A stretch of 40,174 nucleotides of DNA from a virus. Positions 27,795 to 38,278 of the stretch are shown here, one piece after another. Every line of letters begins with the position of its first letter. Position 1 is the stretch's first letter. The stretch spans positions 1-40,174 of IMG/VR virus record IMGVR_UViG_3300006641_000012; one strand, 5' to 3'. Below the pieces are notes generated by a model. That model made no database searches and was not told where the DNA came from. It saw nothing but the letters and a program-made list of their open reading frames with translations. A program made the position numbers and the translations under genes.

Positions 27795-29378
27795 TTAAAC
27801 TGTTTTAACTCTTAGTGCCTTAGATCCGATACCACTTGTGCCACCGAATGCTGCTGCACCTGTTGCTTTAATTCGTGCTGCTTGTGCTTGTGCTTGGACA
27901 TCTCCACCGAACTCGGCAGCGATTGCTTCCTTGGCTCCAAAGTTCTCACCATAGATAGCAGCAAGGTTTCCAGTTGTCTGGAGTTCACGCTGAACTTGTG
28001 AATACTTCTGGCGTTGTGATCCATAACCAAGAGATCCTGCACCGTATGTCTGAGCCATATTTGCTTCTTCTGCTGTTAGGCCTTCGATGAGAGCTGCTGC
28101 TGTATTCATATTCTTGCCAGCAATCTGCTCAAGGATTCCCTGACCCTTTGCTGGGTCAATCATGTATGCAGTAAGAGCTTCGTCACCAATACCGTATAGA
28201 TCCTTAAGCTGCTTACGAACATTGGAATCTGTGCCTGTGGTTACAAAGTCACGGTATGCCTGAATGATGTTTGCAACATCGACATTGGTGAGGTTGTTCT
28301 TTAGGAAAGATTGGAAGTCTGTTGTCTGATCGTAGAAGCCTGTTGGCATATTGTATGAAGTCAATACCTTCTGGTATTCATCTTCCATTCCAACGATTGT
28401 CTTCTCATCTAGTGCCTTGTATCCAGCAGCTAAACGAGCCTCATTGACCTTGCCAAAGCGTTCGTAGTAAGACTTGGTGTTAATCAACTGAAGGTAGAAA
28501 CCTTCTGAAGTTGTAGGAATTTCATCAAACGCCTTGCCAAAACGATCTGTGCCTTTGCCAGCAAAGATTGCAGCAATGTCATCTCCAACCTCTTTAATAC
28601 CCATCTGGGTAAAGCGTTCCCGGATAACATCGAATGCTGACTTACGCTGGGCTGCCACTTGCTCTGCCTTAGCAGTCTCAAGTGCCTTCTGCTGTGCAGC
28701 AAGCATTTTCTGGAATTCTGCATTTTGATTAGCAATAGCAGATTGAATAAGTTTATTTACATCATCTGCTGAAAGTCCTGCTACTTGCTCTGGTGCAGGA
28801 ACTTGATCTGTAGTTCCATCATCATATTCAGTAATCTGAATACGGTTGGCACCAGATCCTGAGAAGTAAGTACGAACTACTTTTTTAGTAGTTGTTTTTG
28901 TGCCTATGACCTTCGTAGTTCCATCGCTATATGTAACAGTAAAGGTTCCGTCACCGTTATCTACTCGACCAGTTTCAGTTACTCCAGCAGGTGGGTTATC
29001 TCCACCAATTCCTGTTGTATCGGTAGTTGTTGCACCGGTATTACCCATACCAAGAATCTTCTTTTCGGCATCGGTTAGCGTTGCACCTGATGTAAGTCTG
29101 CGTAGTGCATCAGCAGCTTCATTAACTGGAACAGTTGCTGTTCCTACATTTGTGCCTGCACCTGCGGCTGGGCCAGATGTTGCAGCGGCATAAGGATTAG
29201 TTGCTTGCTGAGGAGCAGTAATTGCAACTTTTGTTCCACTAAAGAGAACTGTTTGTCCTGCTGCTGCTCGAGCTGCAAGCGTTGGATTGTCGGCGAGGAT
29301 CTGGGCAACAGTAGTGCCATTGGCTTTTGCAATACCTGAAAGGGTATCTCCGGATTTAGCCGTTACTTTTTCTGCCAT
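27795..29378 (-). CDS. Putative internal virion protein with N-terminal LysM domain
   Basis: 527 aa. Residues 1-45 form a LysM peptidoglycan-binding domain (GDTLSGIAKANGTTVAQIL, NPTLAARAAAGQTVL). A linker rich in Gly/Thr/Ala and a beta part (NGDGTFTVTYSDGTTKVI) lead to a long helical region from residue ~200 (VNKLIQSAIANQNAEFQKML...) typical of ejected proteins of podoviruses. LysM could hold the protein at the host wall during DNA entry. Coupled to the upstream gene (TAATG) and last of a four-gene set. Confidence 0.65.
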   Translation of the reverse strand: MAEKVTAKSGDTLSGIAKANGTTVAQILADNPTLAARAAAGQTVLFSGTKVAITAPQQATNPYAAATSGPAAGAGTNVGTATVPVNEAADALRRLTSGATLTDAEKKILGMGNTGATTTDTTGIGGDNPPAGVTETGRVDNGDGTFTVTYSDGTTKVIGTKTTTKKVVRTYFSGSGANRIQITEYDDGTTDQVPAPEQVAGLSADDVNKLIQSAIANQNAEFQKMLAAQQKALETAKAEQVAAQRKSAFDVIRERFTQMGIKEVGDDIAAIFAGKGTDRFGKAFDEIPTTSEGFYLQLINTKSYYERFGKVNEARLAAGYKALDEKTIVGMEDEYQKVLTSYNMPTGFYDQTTDFQSFLKNNLTNVDVANIIQAYRDFVTTGTDSNVRKQLKDLYGIGDEALTAYMIDPAKGQGILEQIAGKNMNTAAALIEGLTAEEANMAQTYGAGSLGYGSQRQKYSQVQRELQTTGNLAAIYGENFGAKEAIAAEFGGDVQAQAQAARIKATGAAAFGGTSGIGSKALRVKTV

Positions 29379-31195
29379 TATGGAATCACTCCGAATCTCG
29401 AACCGACATCAACTAAGATGCTGTCGGCTTTAGCTCTTGCGTTGGCTGTGTATTGCCAACGGCTGTCTTTGTATAGGTCTTGCTCGAACTGCCACAATGG
29501 AGTGACTGTTGACGATGTCTTGTCTCCGACAGTTGTTGTTGAGCCAATCATTGCCTTACGGACTGTTGGATCCTCTAGATCTAGTGAACCCTCTGGAACC
29601 TCGAGGATACGAGATATTGCACCAATGTAAGGGCTTGCGATAGATAGTGGAGACTCTCCGTTGAGGATACGATCACGGAATGCTGGGAACAACTTAACCG
29701 CTTCTTGGCGAAGGTTCTCATCAATCTGTTCGTTAGATGTATCTCCAAGGAAAACATTCTTTGCAAGGTTATCTGCCGCTGCGGCAGTAAGGGCCAAGCC
29801 AAACTGACGATACTTGGTAGTAACCATAATTTTGTTGGCATTGATCTGTTGCTGGACTTTAGGCTGAGATAGATACTGGTCAGTCCGGCGAAGCTTCTTC
29901 TCAAAGTCGCTGATATTAGATGATCCAATAAGAAGTGTCTGGAATTGCTTATCATCTATCTTAAAGGCAGATGATGCAATTTCAAGGTTCTTACGATAGA
30001 TCTCAATATAGTCAGCAGCAGCCTGAGCAAAAGTATTTCCTGCACGGATAGAGTTAGCAACATCTGGCTTAACTGTATCCAACTGGAACTGAGCAATAGT
30101 CTTTAGACCAATGTCATACTTGATCTCATCCATGCTCTTAACTTTGGCAAGGTATTGATCTCGGTAAGTATCTTTAGTTGCCTGATCTAACTTGAGACCA
30201 TTAGCAAGTTCGGCAGCACCAATAAGTGCATAAGTTCTTTGGTTAACATCTTTAGCCCAAGCAGTTCCTGAAAGGTATGCCTCAACATTGGCAGCAGACT
30301 CATTGAGTCGTGCCATGCTTTCAAGCTTCTTGTAAATGTCTGGGTAGTTAGCCTTAAAATAATCGATAAGATACTTGCTACCATATTCACCAAGCTTTGA
30401 TTGCTGTTCTGGTGTCAAGGCATTTGGATCTATAACGATTCCACCTTGATAGGTTTTACCACCAGCAGTTCCTGTAAATGGCTTACCGTTCTTTAGGTAT
30501 GGCTTATCAGCAGTTCCCTTACCGGTGAACTTATCTCCACCACCGGTATTGCCTCCGGTGTTTCCACCAGTATTACCACCTTTGTTGCCGCCTTTATCGC
30601 CGCCTTTATTGCCACCTACTGCTTGATCTACAACAGTTGGGCCACCACCTACTTTTCCAGTATCTTGCTTTGGATTAGGGTAGTTAGGAAGATTATCTGT
30701 GATGTCTGGAATTCCATCTTTGTCAGTATCTTTTTCACCTGTTGCTCCGCCTACTACTCCACCTGCTTCAGGTGTTGGTGTAGTTCCAACTGTTACTTTG
30801 CCAGTCTTTGTATCTAACTTAGCAGTATTCTTTGTAAGACCAGTTACTTCTTTAAGAAGAGTGTTCTGTTGTTCTACTGCTTGGTTGTAAAGTTTTTCTA
30901 AACGCTTAAGTTCTCTTTCATCACCGGGGCTTTGAGTTCCAGCAGCGATGTTTCTAACAATACGATTGATGCCAAATAGGCTATCTGCAATAGATTGCTC
31001 GAGTGTTTGAATGCGATCATTCTTCTGGCCAACTACAAACTTGACTGCTTGATCGTATTGACTTGCTGCCTTCTTAGCAGCATTGGCTTTGGCAGCAGCT
31101 TCTGACTCTGCCTTAGCCTTAGCGGCTCGTTCCTTCTCAGTCTTGAGAAGTGCATCAATATCAATAGTGCCTTTAGGCTTTACTGTCTCTGCCAT
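29378..31195 (-). CDS. Putative internal virion protein with calcium-loop and Gly-rich linker
   Basis: 605 aa. Lys/Ala-rich coiled coil first (~residues 15-60), then TDKDGIPDITDNLPNYPNP (~155-175), a thrombospondin type-3-like calcium loop (DxDxDGxxDxxDNxPxxxNP), then a GGNKGGDKGGNTGG linker (~195-225). The last ~350 residues are helical (YKKLESMARLNESAANVEAY...). Presumed ejected or internal virion protein by position between the 1969-aa and LysM proteins. Confidence 0.6.
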   Translation of the reverse strand: MAETVKPKGTIDIDALLKTEKERAAKAKAESEAAAKANAAKKAASQYDQAVKFVVGQKNDRIQTLEQSIADSLFGINRIVRNIAAGTQSPGDERELKRLEKLYNQAVEQQNTLLKEVTGLTKNTAKLDTKTGKVTVGTTPTPEAGGVVGGATGEKDTDKDGIPDITDNLPNYPNPKQDTGKVGGGPTVVDQAVGGNKGGDKGGNKGGNTGGNTGGNTGGGDKFTGKGTADKPYLKNGKPFTGTAGGKTYQGGIVIDPNALTPEQQSKLGEYGSKYLIDYFKANYPDIYKKLESMARLNESAANVEAYLSGTAWAKDVNQRTYALIGAAELANGLKLDQATKDTYRDQYLAKVKSMDEIKYDIGLKTIAQFQLDTVKPDVANSIRAGNTFAQAAADYIEIYRKNLEIASSAFKIDDKQFQTLLIGSSNISDFEKKLRRTDQYLSQPKVQQQINANKIMVTTKYRQFGLALTAAAADNLAKNVFLGDTSNEQIDENLRQEAVKLFPAFRDRILNGESPLSIASPYIGAISRILEVPEGSLDLEDPTVRKAMIGSTTTVGDKTSSTVTPLWQFEQDLYKDSRWQYTANARAKADSILVDVGSRFGVIP

Positions 31196-31986
31196 TATCG
31201 GACACCTGCAATCTTCGCTATAACATCGCCGTATGAATTAAGAGTCTTGTTGACCGCTTCTGTTTCTAACTCTGGGTTGGCCATGATTGCCTGTTCAACT
31301 ACTTGACCCTTACCAGCCATCGATAGGCCTCCAGTTGTTGTAGTTGAGTATTGACCCGGTGCTGTCTGTGTCTGTGTAGTGATTGAAGGGTTAGCCTTCT
31401 CAGCAGATGTAAGAGTTTGAAGCAGTTGATTGTATTCAGCATCACGAGGATCACGACCAAGTTTTGCACGAAGTGCATTCTGAACGATTGCCTGTGCTTC
31501 TTCTTTGGTTGAGATACTTGAGACTCTCTGAGTTGTTGTCTTTGGTTCCCCACCACCGGATCCAATGGCTGCTAACTTCTCTTGCCATGTTCGACCACCA
31601 TCAGCATTGGCTTCACCAAGAAGTTTCTTAAATGCTTCTGTGTCAGCCTTGCCCCAATAGGCAGTCTGAAAATCAGACTTAGCAAGTTGTCCACCTTGAA
31701 TCAAAAGAGCTTTAACTTGGTTCTGATCTGATAAAGATTTAATCTGTTCTCCAAGAATCTGATATACCTGAAGGTCTGAAACTTGATATAGGGCAGAATA
31801 AATCTTGCCAGTTACATCTGTTTTCTTACCAGTCTTAGGATCTGTAAAGACAACACCCGGGCGGAATACACCAGTTCCCTGTGCAGGATATGACTTGCCA
31901 CCACCTACTGAAGGTGCAGCATAAGGATTAGTTCCTGTTGGAACTTCCTTGGAATCATCGATTCCATTCTTGTTTAGATCAACCAT
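31195..31986 (-). CDS. Putative internal virion protein with EF-hand-like start
   Basis: 263 aa. Residues 3-14 (DLNKNGIDDSKE) form a calcium-loop like that of EF-hand/TSP3 modules. NPYAAPSVGGG and the NPYA motif recur in the LysM protein linker (NPYAAATSG), suggesting the four genes are a functional set. The body is helical, with repeated KxLL and NALRAKLGRDPRDAEYNQLL. Start overlaps the preceding stop (TAATG). Confidence 0.55.
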   Translation of the reverse strand: MVDLNKNGIDDSKEVPTGTNPYAAPSVGGGKSYPAQGTGVFRPGVVFTDPKTGKKTDVTGKIYSALYQVSDLQVYQILGEQIKSLSDQNQVKALLIQGGQLAKSDFQTAYWGKADTEAFKKLLGEANADGGRTWQEKLAAIGSGGGEPKTTTQRVSSISTKEEAQAIVQNALRAKLGRDPRDAEYNQLLQTLTSAEKANPSITTQTQTAPGQYSTTTTGGLSMAGKGQVVEQAIMANPELETEAVNKTLNSYGDVIAKIAGVR

Positions 31987-34900
31987 TAGTTATTTCCTGT
32001 CTCTGTTGCAAATACACGCCAGTACATTACAGAGAAATCTGGGTGTTCGGAGATTATCTGGTAAGCAGTTTGGTCTAACCATTGTGCTACATTTTCAACA
32101 GCTTTACCTGTAAGTGTCTTGTATCCTGCTTCTGCAACAGAATTCAACGCTGACTCACGAGCCTGTAAGAACTTAGCCAAGCCCTTACCTGATTCAGTTT
32201 CAGCAAACTTAGGGTTACTAAGAGCCTGAGTTACTTCTTTAACGAGTGTCTCACGAGGAACACCTGCTGCACGGAAGTCTGGCTGTCCACCAAAGTCATC
32301 ATCCATTGCTGCCTTACGAGTCATGTAGACCTGATGGGCTTGCTTTGGATCTGCACCCTGCTGGATAGCGATGGCCTCATCGCTTTGTAACTTAGCCTTA
32401 CGAGCTGTGTATACATAACGAGCCGCTTCCATCTGCATTTCAGCAGGTGATAACTTGAATCGCTGGCCACGCTGTGCTTGCCATTTAGCAAATTCTTGTG
32501 AGTATTGTCCACCGGGGAAGAAGAGGGCAAACGCATTTGGCAAGGCATTGGCATCCTTGCGGTTGTTCTGATAGAAGTTCCATGCATCTCCAGTAGGTGT
32601 AATACCACCACGAGATCCAGATACCAGAGCAAAGAGTGCTGACTCACCATACTTGTCAGCCCACTTGGCTACAGCAATTTCATAACTGTCTGGGTTGTTT
32701 GCACGGATCTGCAAGAAGTCATTGAACATAAGAGCCTGAACATGGAGTTCACCTTCTTTGTCCTTAGCAAGAATCTGAGGTGCAATAGATCCGGGAGCCA
32801 CATTCTGTGTAATACCACGCCATAAAGCGAGGACTCGATTGACCTTACCTGCATCTTCTAGAAGCTTTGCTTGTGCTTCTCCACCAAGTGGGAAGTCTCC
32901 ATAGTTACCAGTTGATGCAAGGTATGTCATCAATGGTCGAAGAGTAGACATACTCTTCTCCTCGAATGAGTTAACACCTAGACCATAAAGAACTCGCTGG
33001 GCCCAAGCAGGGGTAAATGACTCGACAATTCCAGTCTTACCTTCAGGGGCTCCGAATGGATAGATCACATTGCGGAGTTGATCTGCCGCCCAACCTTCTT
33101 GGCTCTGAATGATTCGACCCAATGAGAGTTGAATAGCAGGGCCTACACCCGGTAGCAATTCATTGCTGAACGCAAGGTTCAAAGATGGAATCGATAGCGA
33201 TGTTGGCATCGATGGAACTGCTTCACCTGTTGCTGTTGAAAGCATCCAGCCAAGTGCATTACCTGCTAGAGGGATAACCATACGAGGATCACCATAGGTT
33301 GGATCCTTGTAGATAAATCCTTGGCTTGGGTCATTCCAGTTCTGACCAGTCCATTCGTAAATGACACCAGTCTCTGGATGAGTCAAGAATTCAAAAGCAT
33401 TAGCAGCCTTGTAAGTACGAGCCTTGCCTTGTAGACGGAAAGTATTGGCTACATCTGTGCCAATTAACTTACTCCATGTAGCAATAGTGTTACCCCACGC
33501 TGCTGCAAAGGGAGCCACTAAACGAGCTGCAACCGCATACTGCTTCTGTCGCATTGCATCATAGTAAAGCTTCTGTAGTTTGTTAGCAGCAAAGTTATTT
33601 GCGATTGTATGCATATCATCAGCAGCAAGTCCTCGATCATCGAGTGTCTTGATTGCTTCACGCATACGAACCAATGATGGGTTTTCAAACCCTGCCTTAA
33701 GTCCAAAGACTTTAACGCCACGAAGTTCCTTCTCAGCAATAGCAAGGATCTTGACTGCCTCATCCTTGGTAAGAAGGTTCATATTCTCTGCAACACCGTT
33801 CCAGTATTGCTGCTTAAACTCTGGGCCAAGTGCTGCTCGCTTTTCAATCGATGCAGAGACTTGGAAGAACTTAGATGCTGCACGATCCCATTGACCCTTG
33901 AATGATGCAACGGCACGGACATCATCTGTTGGAAGCTTGAGTTGACCGATAGCCTTTGAGATGTCTGTTGAATCAACATATCCCTTAAGGATATTGGCAA
34001 GCCATACATCCTTTGACTGAGTTCCCTTTGGATTGAATCCGGGAGTTCTCTTGCCATCTACAGCAACCATTGCCTTACCGGCAATAAAGTCACGCAGTTC
34101 TCGGCGGCCACCAGATAGGTTATCGACACCTTCTGTAACTACCTTGAAGTAATTCTCCATAGCTTGACGAGCAATAGCCTCATCTGCATCAAGCATCAAT
34201 GCACGATTAAGTTCATCAACCTTGGCAATCTGTGTACGAAGCAAGATTCCCTGCTCTGTCTCAAACATAAAGTCAACAATGAACTTCTCGTAATCACGAG
34301 ATAGATCCATGCCTTGTGCTTGCTTTTTGGCAATGAAAGATTCTGCCTCTTTGAACCAAGGAGTGAACTTTCCATTTGCACCCTTGATGCCACCATCAAG
34401 TCCACCTGCAACTAGACGAGCCATAGCTGACTCACGGAACTGAAGGATTGCTCCGGCCCATGCCCGATTGAATCCTCGTTCTTCTGGTGTAATGAAACGC
34501 ATACCGGTAGGCAGGATCTGTGAAAGACCACGAGTGCCTTGACCCATACCAACACCGATAGATCGAGACATCATTACGGCAAACTTATCTGCATCTGCAA
34601 GTGCTGCTGACTTAAAGCCGACTGCATCAAGCTCTTCAACTGCTTTATTAAAGTTTGTTCCAAAGACTGTGTTATCGAAGCGAGACCAGCGACTAGCAAA
34701 CTTAGCGATTGCATTACCCTCTGGGTTAGCCATCATCATTGCAGCAAACTGCAATGGGTGATTGAACAAGGTTGTAGATCCACCAAGGAATGAACGAACC
34801 TGCATATCACCAACATTTCGTAGGATGTATGAAACACGACCTACGAGAACTGTCTGCTTGAAGAATGAATCGAATAGATCAGTAGTTACTGTTCTGAGTT

Positions 34901-37895
34901 GCTGTGCATTTTGTGACTGTGAGAAAAGGTTTCTAGTCTTTCCTGTGAGCTGACGGATTGAGTCGATGTCAGGCCACTTGATAAAATTTGCAAGTTGAGA
35001 GTCAATAAGCGGATCCAACTGAGTGAACTTCTGGGTCTTTCCAGCGACCTTAAATTCTCTTGTGCCTATGTCCTTGCCAGCAACTTGTGCCAAGAACTTT
35101 CGGTTAGCATCTGCTTCCTTCTTAAATACTCGAGCCGCATCATTAAGCATACGGATTTGTTCTTCTGTTAGGTTAGGAGCCTTCTCCTTAACCAAAGACT
35201 TAAGCGTGTCAATGAATACATTGAAGCGTTCAGTCGAGGTTGTAGCAGCCATCATTGCCTTAATGGATGTCTTCTGTAGTTCAGGAGATGCCTTAAGGAA
35301 TGGTAAAGTGTCATTCATTTCCTTGACCAATGTATCTACATCGTCTAGGTGAATAAGATTCTTAGTAGGTGCAAACCGTGTGAATGGTGCAGTTACTTTA
35401 TTAGTCCTCAAGAATGATCGTGCTTCATTCTCTGCGTTAAGCAGGAAGTTAGCAAAGCCTTCATGGTGCAACTTCAATGAGTTAGGGGCATAGAAACTTG
35501 ACTGGAACTGGATTGCACGAGATTGAGCTGCAAGTCCAACTCTAGTTCCACGAGATAGTTCTAGTCCGACTTCACCGGCAAGTAATCCCATAACTTCTTT
35601 TTCAGAAGTAGCAGCAGCCAAACGCTTGGCTAGATCAACCGTGATGTTGCCATTCATTGCTCGCCATAGATCATCGTATTGTTCTGGGCCATAGTGGACA
35701 GCAATAAACTTTGCAGCGTTCTGACCCATTGGGCCAAAGAATGCTTTAGCAGCTTGCTGGTAATCAAGGATCTGCTTACCACCTATGGTCATAAGACCAA
35801 ACTCTGCTTCCATCGCTAATTGCTTGCGACCTCGTGCCTCTTCAAGAAGCATACGAGCCTCATCATCAGACTTGACTCGATCTTGAACATACTTAAGATT
35901 ATTCTTCCAAGCCTCTTCAGCCTTAGCAAGTTCCTTTTGGACACCTTTTGTAACCTTGCCCATTTCGGAAAGCTCTTTGTTTATGTTGGCAAGTTGTTCC
36001 ATGACTGTAAGGCGAGGTGCTGCTGCACCTTCGACTAGCCCTGTAACCTGCTGGGTAATTGCACCCTTAGTTGTAAGTGCTTGAACACCAAGATCGTTGA
36101 TGTCAGGTGAGTTAATAGCATCAGCCTTGAAGCGACCAAAGTCAGAAATCTTTGCATCGAACGGATCTACTGTTCGTGGGAAGTAAGCGTATCCGCCACC
36201 ACCCATGCCACGAGTTGCACCAACATTTTCAAAGCCTTGGATACCGGCTCTTTCATATGCTGCAAATAGTTGTTCTGTTAGTCCAGCCTTCTTTGCCGAA
36301 TCAATAAGTTCTGCGTGTGTTGCACCGGGTGTATCGATTACATCGAGAACAGTCTGCAACTTAGACTCTTGGATACCAGCAGCAGTTCCAATATCAATAA
36401 GGTTGGAACCAATCTCGTTAGATACACGAGTTGCCTGTGGTGAATCTCCAGCCTTGATAAGACCTGTCCACTTGATAAGGCGTGGCTTCTGCTTTGCTGC
36501 TACACGAACTACAGCATCTACTCCATTACGGATACCTTGAGTTGCTGCACGATCACCCTTCTTAAGGGCTGCTTCATCAAGAGTATGGATAAGTCCGGGA
36601 GCCAACTGCTCTTGCTCTGTGAGTGTTTGTCCTACACGGACTACCTCATCAAAACCTTTTTCATCGAGGATGCTTTGAACTTCTGCTGCACGACCAGCAG
36701 TATTAAGTTCAATACGGTGAGCCATAAGGTCTTCAGCCTTACGAGCCTGTCCAACAAGTTGACCACTTGTATCCTGTGCAGACTTAAGTCCTGCAAGTAA
36801 AGTGTCACGCTGTTGGCGGAGTTGACCGTATTCTGCATCTAATAAATCTGCTTCAGACTTTGCTTTGTAATAAGTCTGGTATGTGTTATCTACTTTTTCG
36901 GCGATAGTGTTGAGATCATCTTGATGCTTGATGATGTCTGCTTCAAGCATATTGATGTCGCCAGATGCAGCTCTTGCTTCTGCACGGACTTTACCGACTT
37001 CACCCATGACATCTTCAACATCACGAGCCACAGCCTTGATCGGTGCTTCCTTCGCTTCTGCTGCACGAGCTGCGGCCTTTGGCCCAACACGAAGTGTTAC
37101 GCCAACCTTTCCAGCTTCTTTACCGATCTTAAGTAAACCTACACCGGGAACATAAGTAAGTGGGTCTGCTGCTAGGTTAAGAACGAATCCTGAAACCGCT
37201 TGGAATGTTCTAGCGGCTTTAGTCTCTGGGTTATCGAATAATGCTTGTGTGAGTCCACTTGAATAAGTCCAAGGAACTCCACCCTTCATAGTAGGGCCAG
37301 CAGCAATCTTTGCATTAAGTAATGCTTTACCTACCGCAGAGTTTTGATCTGCACCAAGAAAACCAGTACCTACATCAATCTTGCCTGTTTTGAAAAGGTT
37401 GATAAGAGCTTGCCCTGTTTGAGTCTCATCAAGAACATTCATGCCACCCTTGCCAGATACACCGTTACGAACGGTGGCTTCTAGCATTTCAAATGGTGTT
37501 GATAAAAGCATGAAAGCAGTACGAGTAAGTGGTGCTAAGAAGTCAGCAGGTGAACCCTTCTTTGCAGAGTTCTGTTCTTTCAACTTAGCAGCAGCAGCAA
37601 TGGCTGCGTTACGCTGTGCATCAATCAATGCTGATCCATCGAGTGTGGTCATAGCATTGGCTGTATTGCCACCGATAGGGGCTCCAGATTTTGTAAGACC
37701 CATTACGGTGCCGACAGATGCAGCAGGGTATGCCTTAGCCATAGCAGCTAACTGCTTGGCAAAATCTGGACTTAAATACTTAGATTGCTGGGCTTGAATG
37801 TATGTATCGTAAGCTGCTGTTCCTTCTTGAGGAATTGAACTTAACGATGCACCGAGACTACCAGCACCAAATGTGCCTCCGGTTTTTCCTGCCAT
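31986..37895 (-). CDS. Giant virion protein (putative ejection protein), 1969 aa
   Basis: The largest gene, one-seventh of the genome. A flexible N-terminus precedes coiled-coil regions (~290-420, ARAASGDINMLEADIIKHQD...) and a largely helical body; a conserved-looking block is GVQKELAKAEEAWKNNLKYV. There is no clear transglycosylase or polymerase motif. Size, helicity and location just after portal-adjacent genes fit T7 gp16-like or N4-like proteins that enter the cell to form a DNA channel; vRNA polymerase as in N4 was considered, but no catalytic motif was found by eye. Confidence 0.65.
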   Translation of the reverse strand: MAGKTGGTFGAGSLGASLSSIPQEGTAAYDTYIQAQQSKYLSPDFAKQLAAMAKAYPAASVGTVMGLTKSGAPIGGNTANAMTTLDGSALIDAQRNAAIAAAAKLKEQNSAKKGSPADFLAPLTRTAFMLLSTPFEMLEATVRNGVSGKGGMNVLDETQTGQALINLFKTGKIDVGTGFLGADQNSAVGKALLNAKIAAGPTMKGGVPWTYSSGLTQALFDNPETKAARTFQAVSGFVLNLAADPLTYVPGVGLLKIGKEAGKVGVTLRVGPKAAARAAEAKEAPIKAVARDVEDVMGEVGKVRAEARAASGDINMLEADIIKHQDDLNTIAEKVDNTYQTYYKAKSEADLLDAEYGQLRQQRDTLLAGLKSAQDTSGQLVGQARKAEDLMAHRIELNTAGRAAEVQSILDEKGFDEVVRVGQTLTEQEQLAPGLIHTLDEAALKKGDRAATQGIRNGVDAVVRVAAKQKPRLIKWTGLIKAGDSPQATRVSNEIGSNLIDIGTAAGIQESKLQTVLDVIDTPGATHAELIDSAKKAGLTEQLFAAYERAGIQGFENVGATRGMGGGGYAYFPRTVDPFDAKISDFGRFKADAINSPDINDLGVQALTTKGAITQQVTGLVEGAAAPRLTVMEQLANINKELSEMGKVTKGVQKELAKAEEAWKNNLKYVQDRVKSDDEARMLLEEARGRKQLAMEAEFGLMTIGGKQILDYQQAAKAFFGPMGQNAAKFIAVHYGPEQYDDLWRAMNGNITVDLAKRLAAATSEKEVMGLLAGEVGLELSRGTRVGLAAQSRAIQFQSSFYAPNSLKLHHEGFANFLLNAENEARSFLRTNKVTAPFTRFAPTKNLIHLDDVDTLVKEMNDTLPFLKASPELQKTSIKAMMAATTSTERFNVFIDTLKSLVKEKAPNLTEEQIRMLNDAARVFKKEADANRKFLAQVAGKDIGTREFKVAGKTQKFTQLDPLIDSQLANFIKWPDIDSIRQLTGKTRNLFSQSQNAQQLRTVTTDLFDSFFKQTVLVGRVSYILRNVGDMQVRSFLGGSTTLFNHPLQFAAMMMANPEGNAIAKFASRWSRFDNTVFGTNFNKAVEELDAVGFKSAALADADKFAVMMSRSIGVGMGQGTRGLSQILPTGMRFITPEERGFNRAWAGAILQFRESAMARLVAGGLDGGIKGANGKFTPWFKEAESFIAKKQAQGMDLSRDYEKFIVDFMFETEQGILLRTQIAKVDELNRALMLDADEAIARQAMENYFKVVTEGVDNLSGGRRELRDFIAGKAMVAVDGKRTPGFNPKGTQSKDVWLANILKGYVDSTDISKAIGQLKLPTDDVRAVASFKGQWDRAASKFFQVSASIEKRAALGPEFKQQYWNGVAENMNLLTKDEAVKILAIAEKELRGVKVFGLKAGFENPSLVRMREAIKTLDDRGLAADDMHTIANNFAANKLQKLYYDAMRQKQYAVAARLVAPFAAAWGNTIATWSKLIGTDVANTFRLQGKARTYKAANAFEFLTHPETGVIYEWTGQNWNDPSQGFIYKDPTYGDPRMVIPLAGNALGWMLSTATGEAVPSMPTSLSIPSLNLAFSNELLPGVGPAIQLSLGRIIQSQEGWAADQLRNVIYPFGAPEGKTGIVESFTPAWAQRVLYGLGVNSFEEKSMSTLRPLMTYLASTGNYGDFPLGGEAQAKLLEDAGKVNRVLALWRGITQNVAPGSIAPQILAKDKEGELHVQALMFNDFLQIRANNPDSYEIAVAKWADKYGESALFALVSGSRGGITPTGDAWNFYQNNRKDANALPNAFALFFPGGQYSQEFAKWQAQRGQRFKLSPAEMQMEAARYVYTARKAKLQSDEAIAIQQGADPKQAHQVYMTRKAAMDDDFGGQPDFRAAGVPRETLVKEVTQALSNPKFAETESGKGLAKFLQARESALNSVAEAGYKTLTGKAVENVAQWLDQTAYQIISEHPDFSVMYWRVFATETGNN

Positions 37896-38278
37896 TAACG
37901 CTTCTCATAATCTAATCTTTGACCTAATCGAACCAAGTCTGGATCTGGATATAGGGCAATAAGTTGACGGACAAGTGTGGCAGTTTCATCCGGTGCTTGT
38001 GGTGGAATAGGTAATACTTCATTACCCGGGCCAGCACCAAAACCTGCACCATATGTAATCTCTTGATCTACATTTGGATTTGGTGTAGAAAAGTTTCTGT
38101 TTGGCATAGCAGGTGCTGCAATCATAGGGCCCATTCCGCCACCCATTGCACCTGTTTCAGTTGCTGCTAATGGAACTCCGGGAGCAGTTTGTAATTGAGT
38201 GAGTTCTGTGTTCTCACCATATGCTCCACCGGTAATGGATTGTGCTGCCTGCCTACCTGTGTAAGGGCCTTCAGCCAT
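37895..38278 (-). CDS. Gly/Pro/Ala-rich virion-region protein, 127 aa
   Basis: ATG 38278 (MAEGPYTGRQAAQSITGGAY) has GGAGG upstream and is preferred over an in-frame ATG seven codons earlier. The middle is flexible (GAMGGGMGPMIAAPAMP), and a helix ends the protein (DETATLVRQLIALYPDPDLV). No family recognised. Couples the 79-aa and giant genes by overlaps of 8 and 1 bp. Its flexible nature suggests an internal virion or assembly role. Confidence 0.55.
   Translation of the reverse strand: MAEGPYTGRQAAQSITGGAYGENTELTQLQTAPGVPLAATETGAMGGGMGPMIAAPAMPNRNFSTPNPNVDQEITYGAGFGAGPGNEVLPIPPQAPDETATLVRQLIALYPDPDLVRLGQRLDYEKR

Noticed and set aside
31986-37895. N4-like virion RNA polymerase
   Set aside because: The N4-gp56-type capsid and protein size suggested it, but no T7-like polymerase motif is visible by eye and the sequence is mostly helical and coiled-coil.
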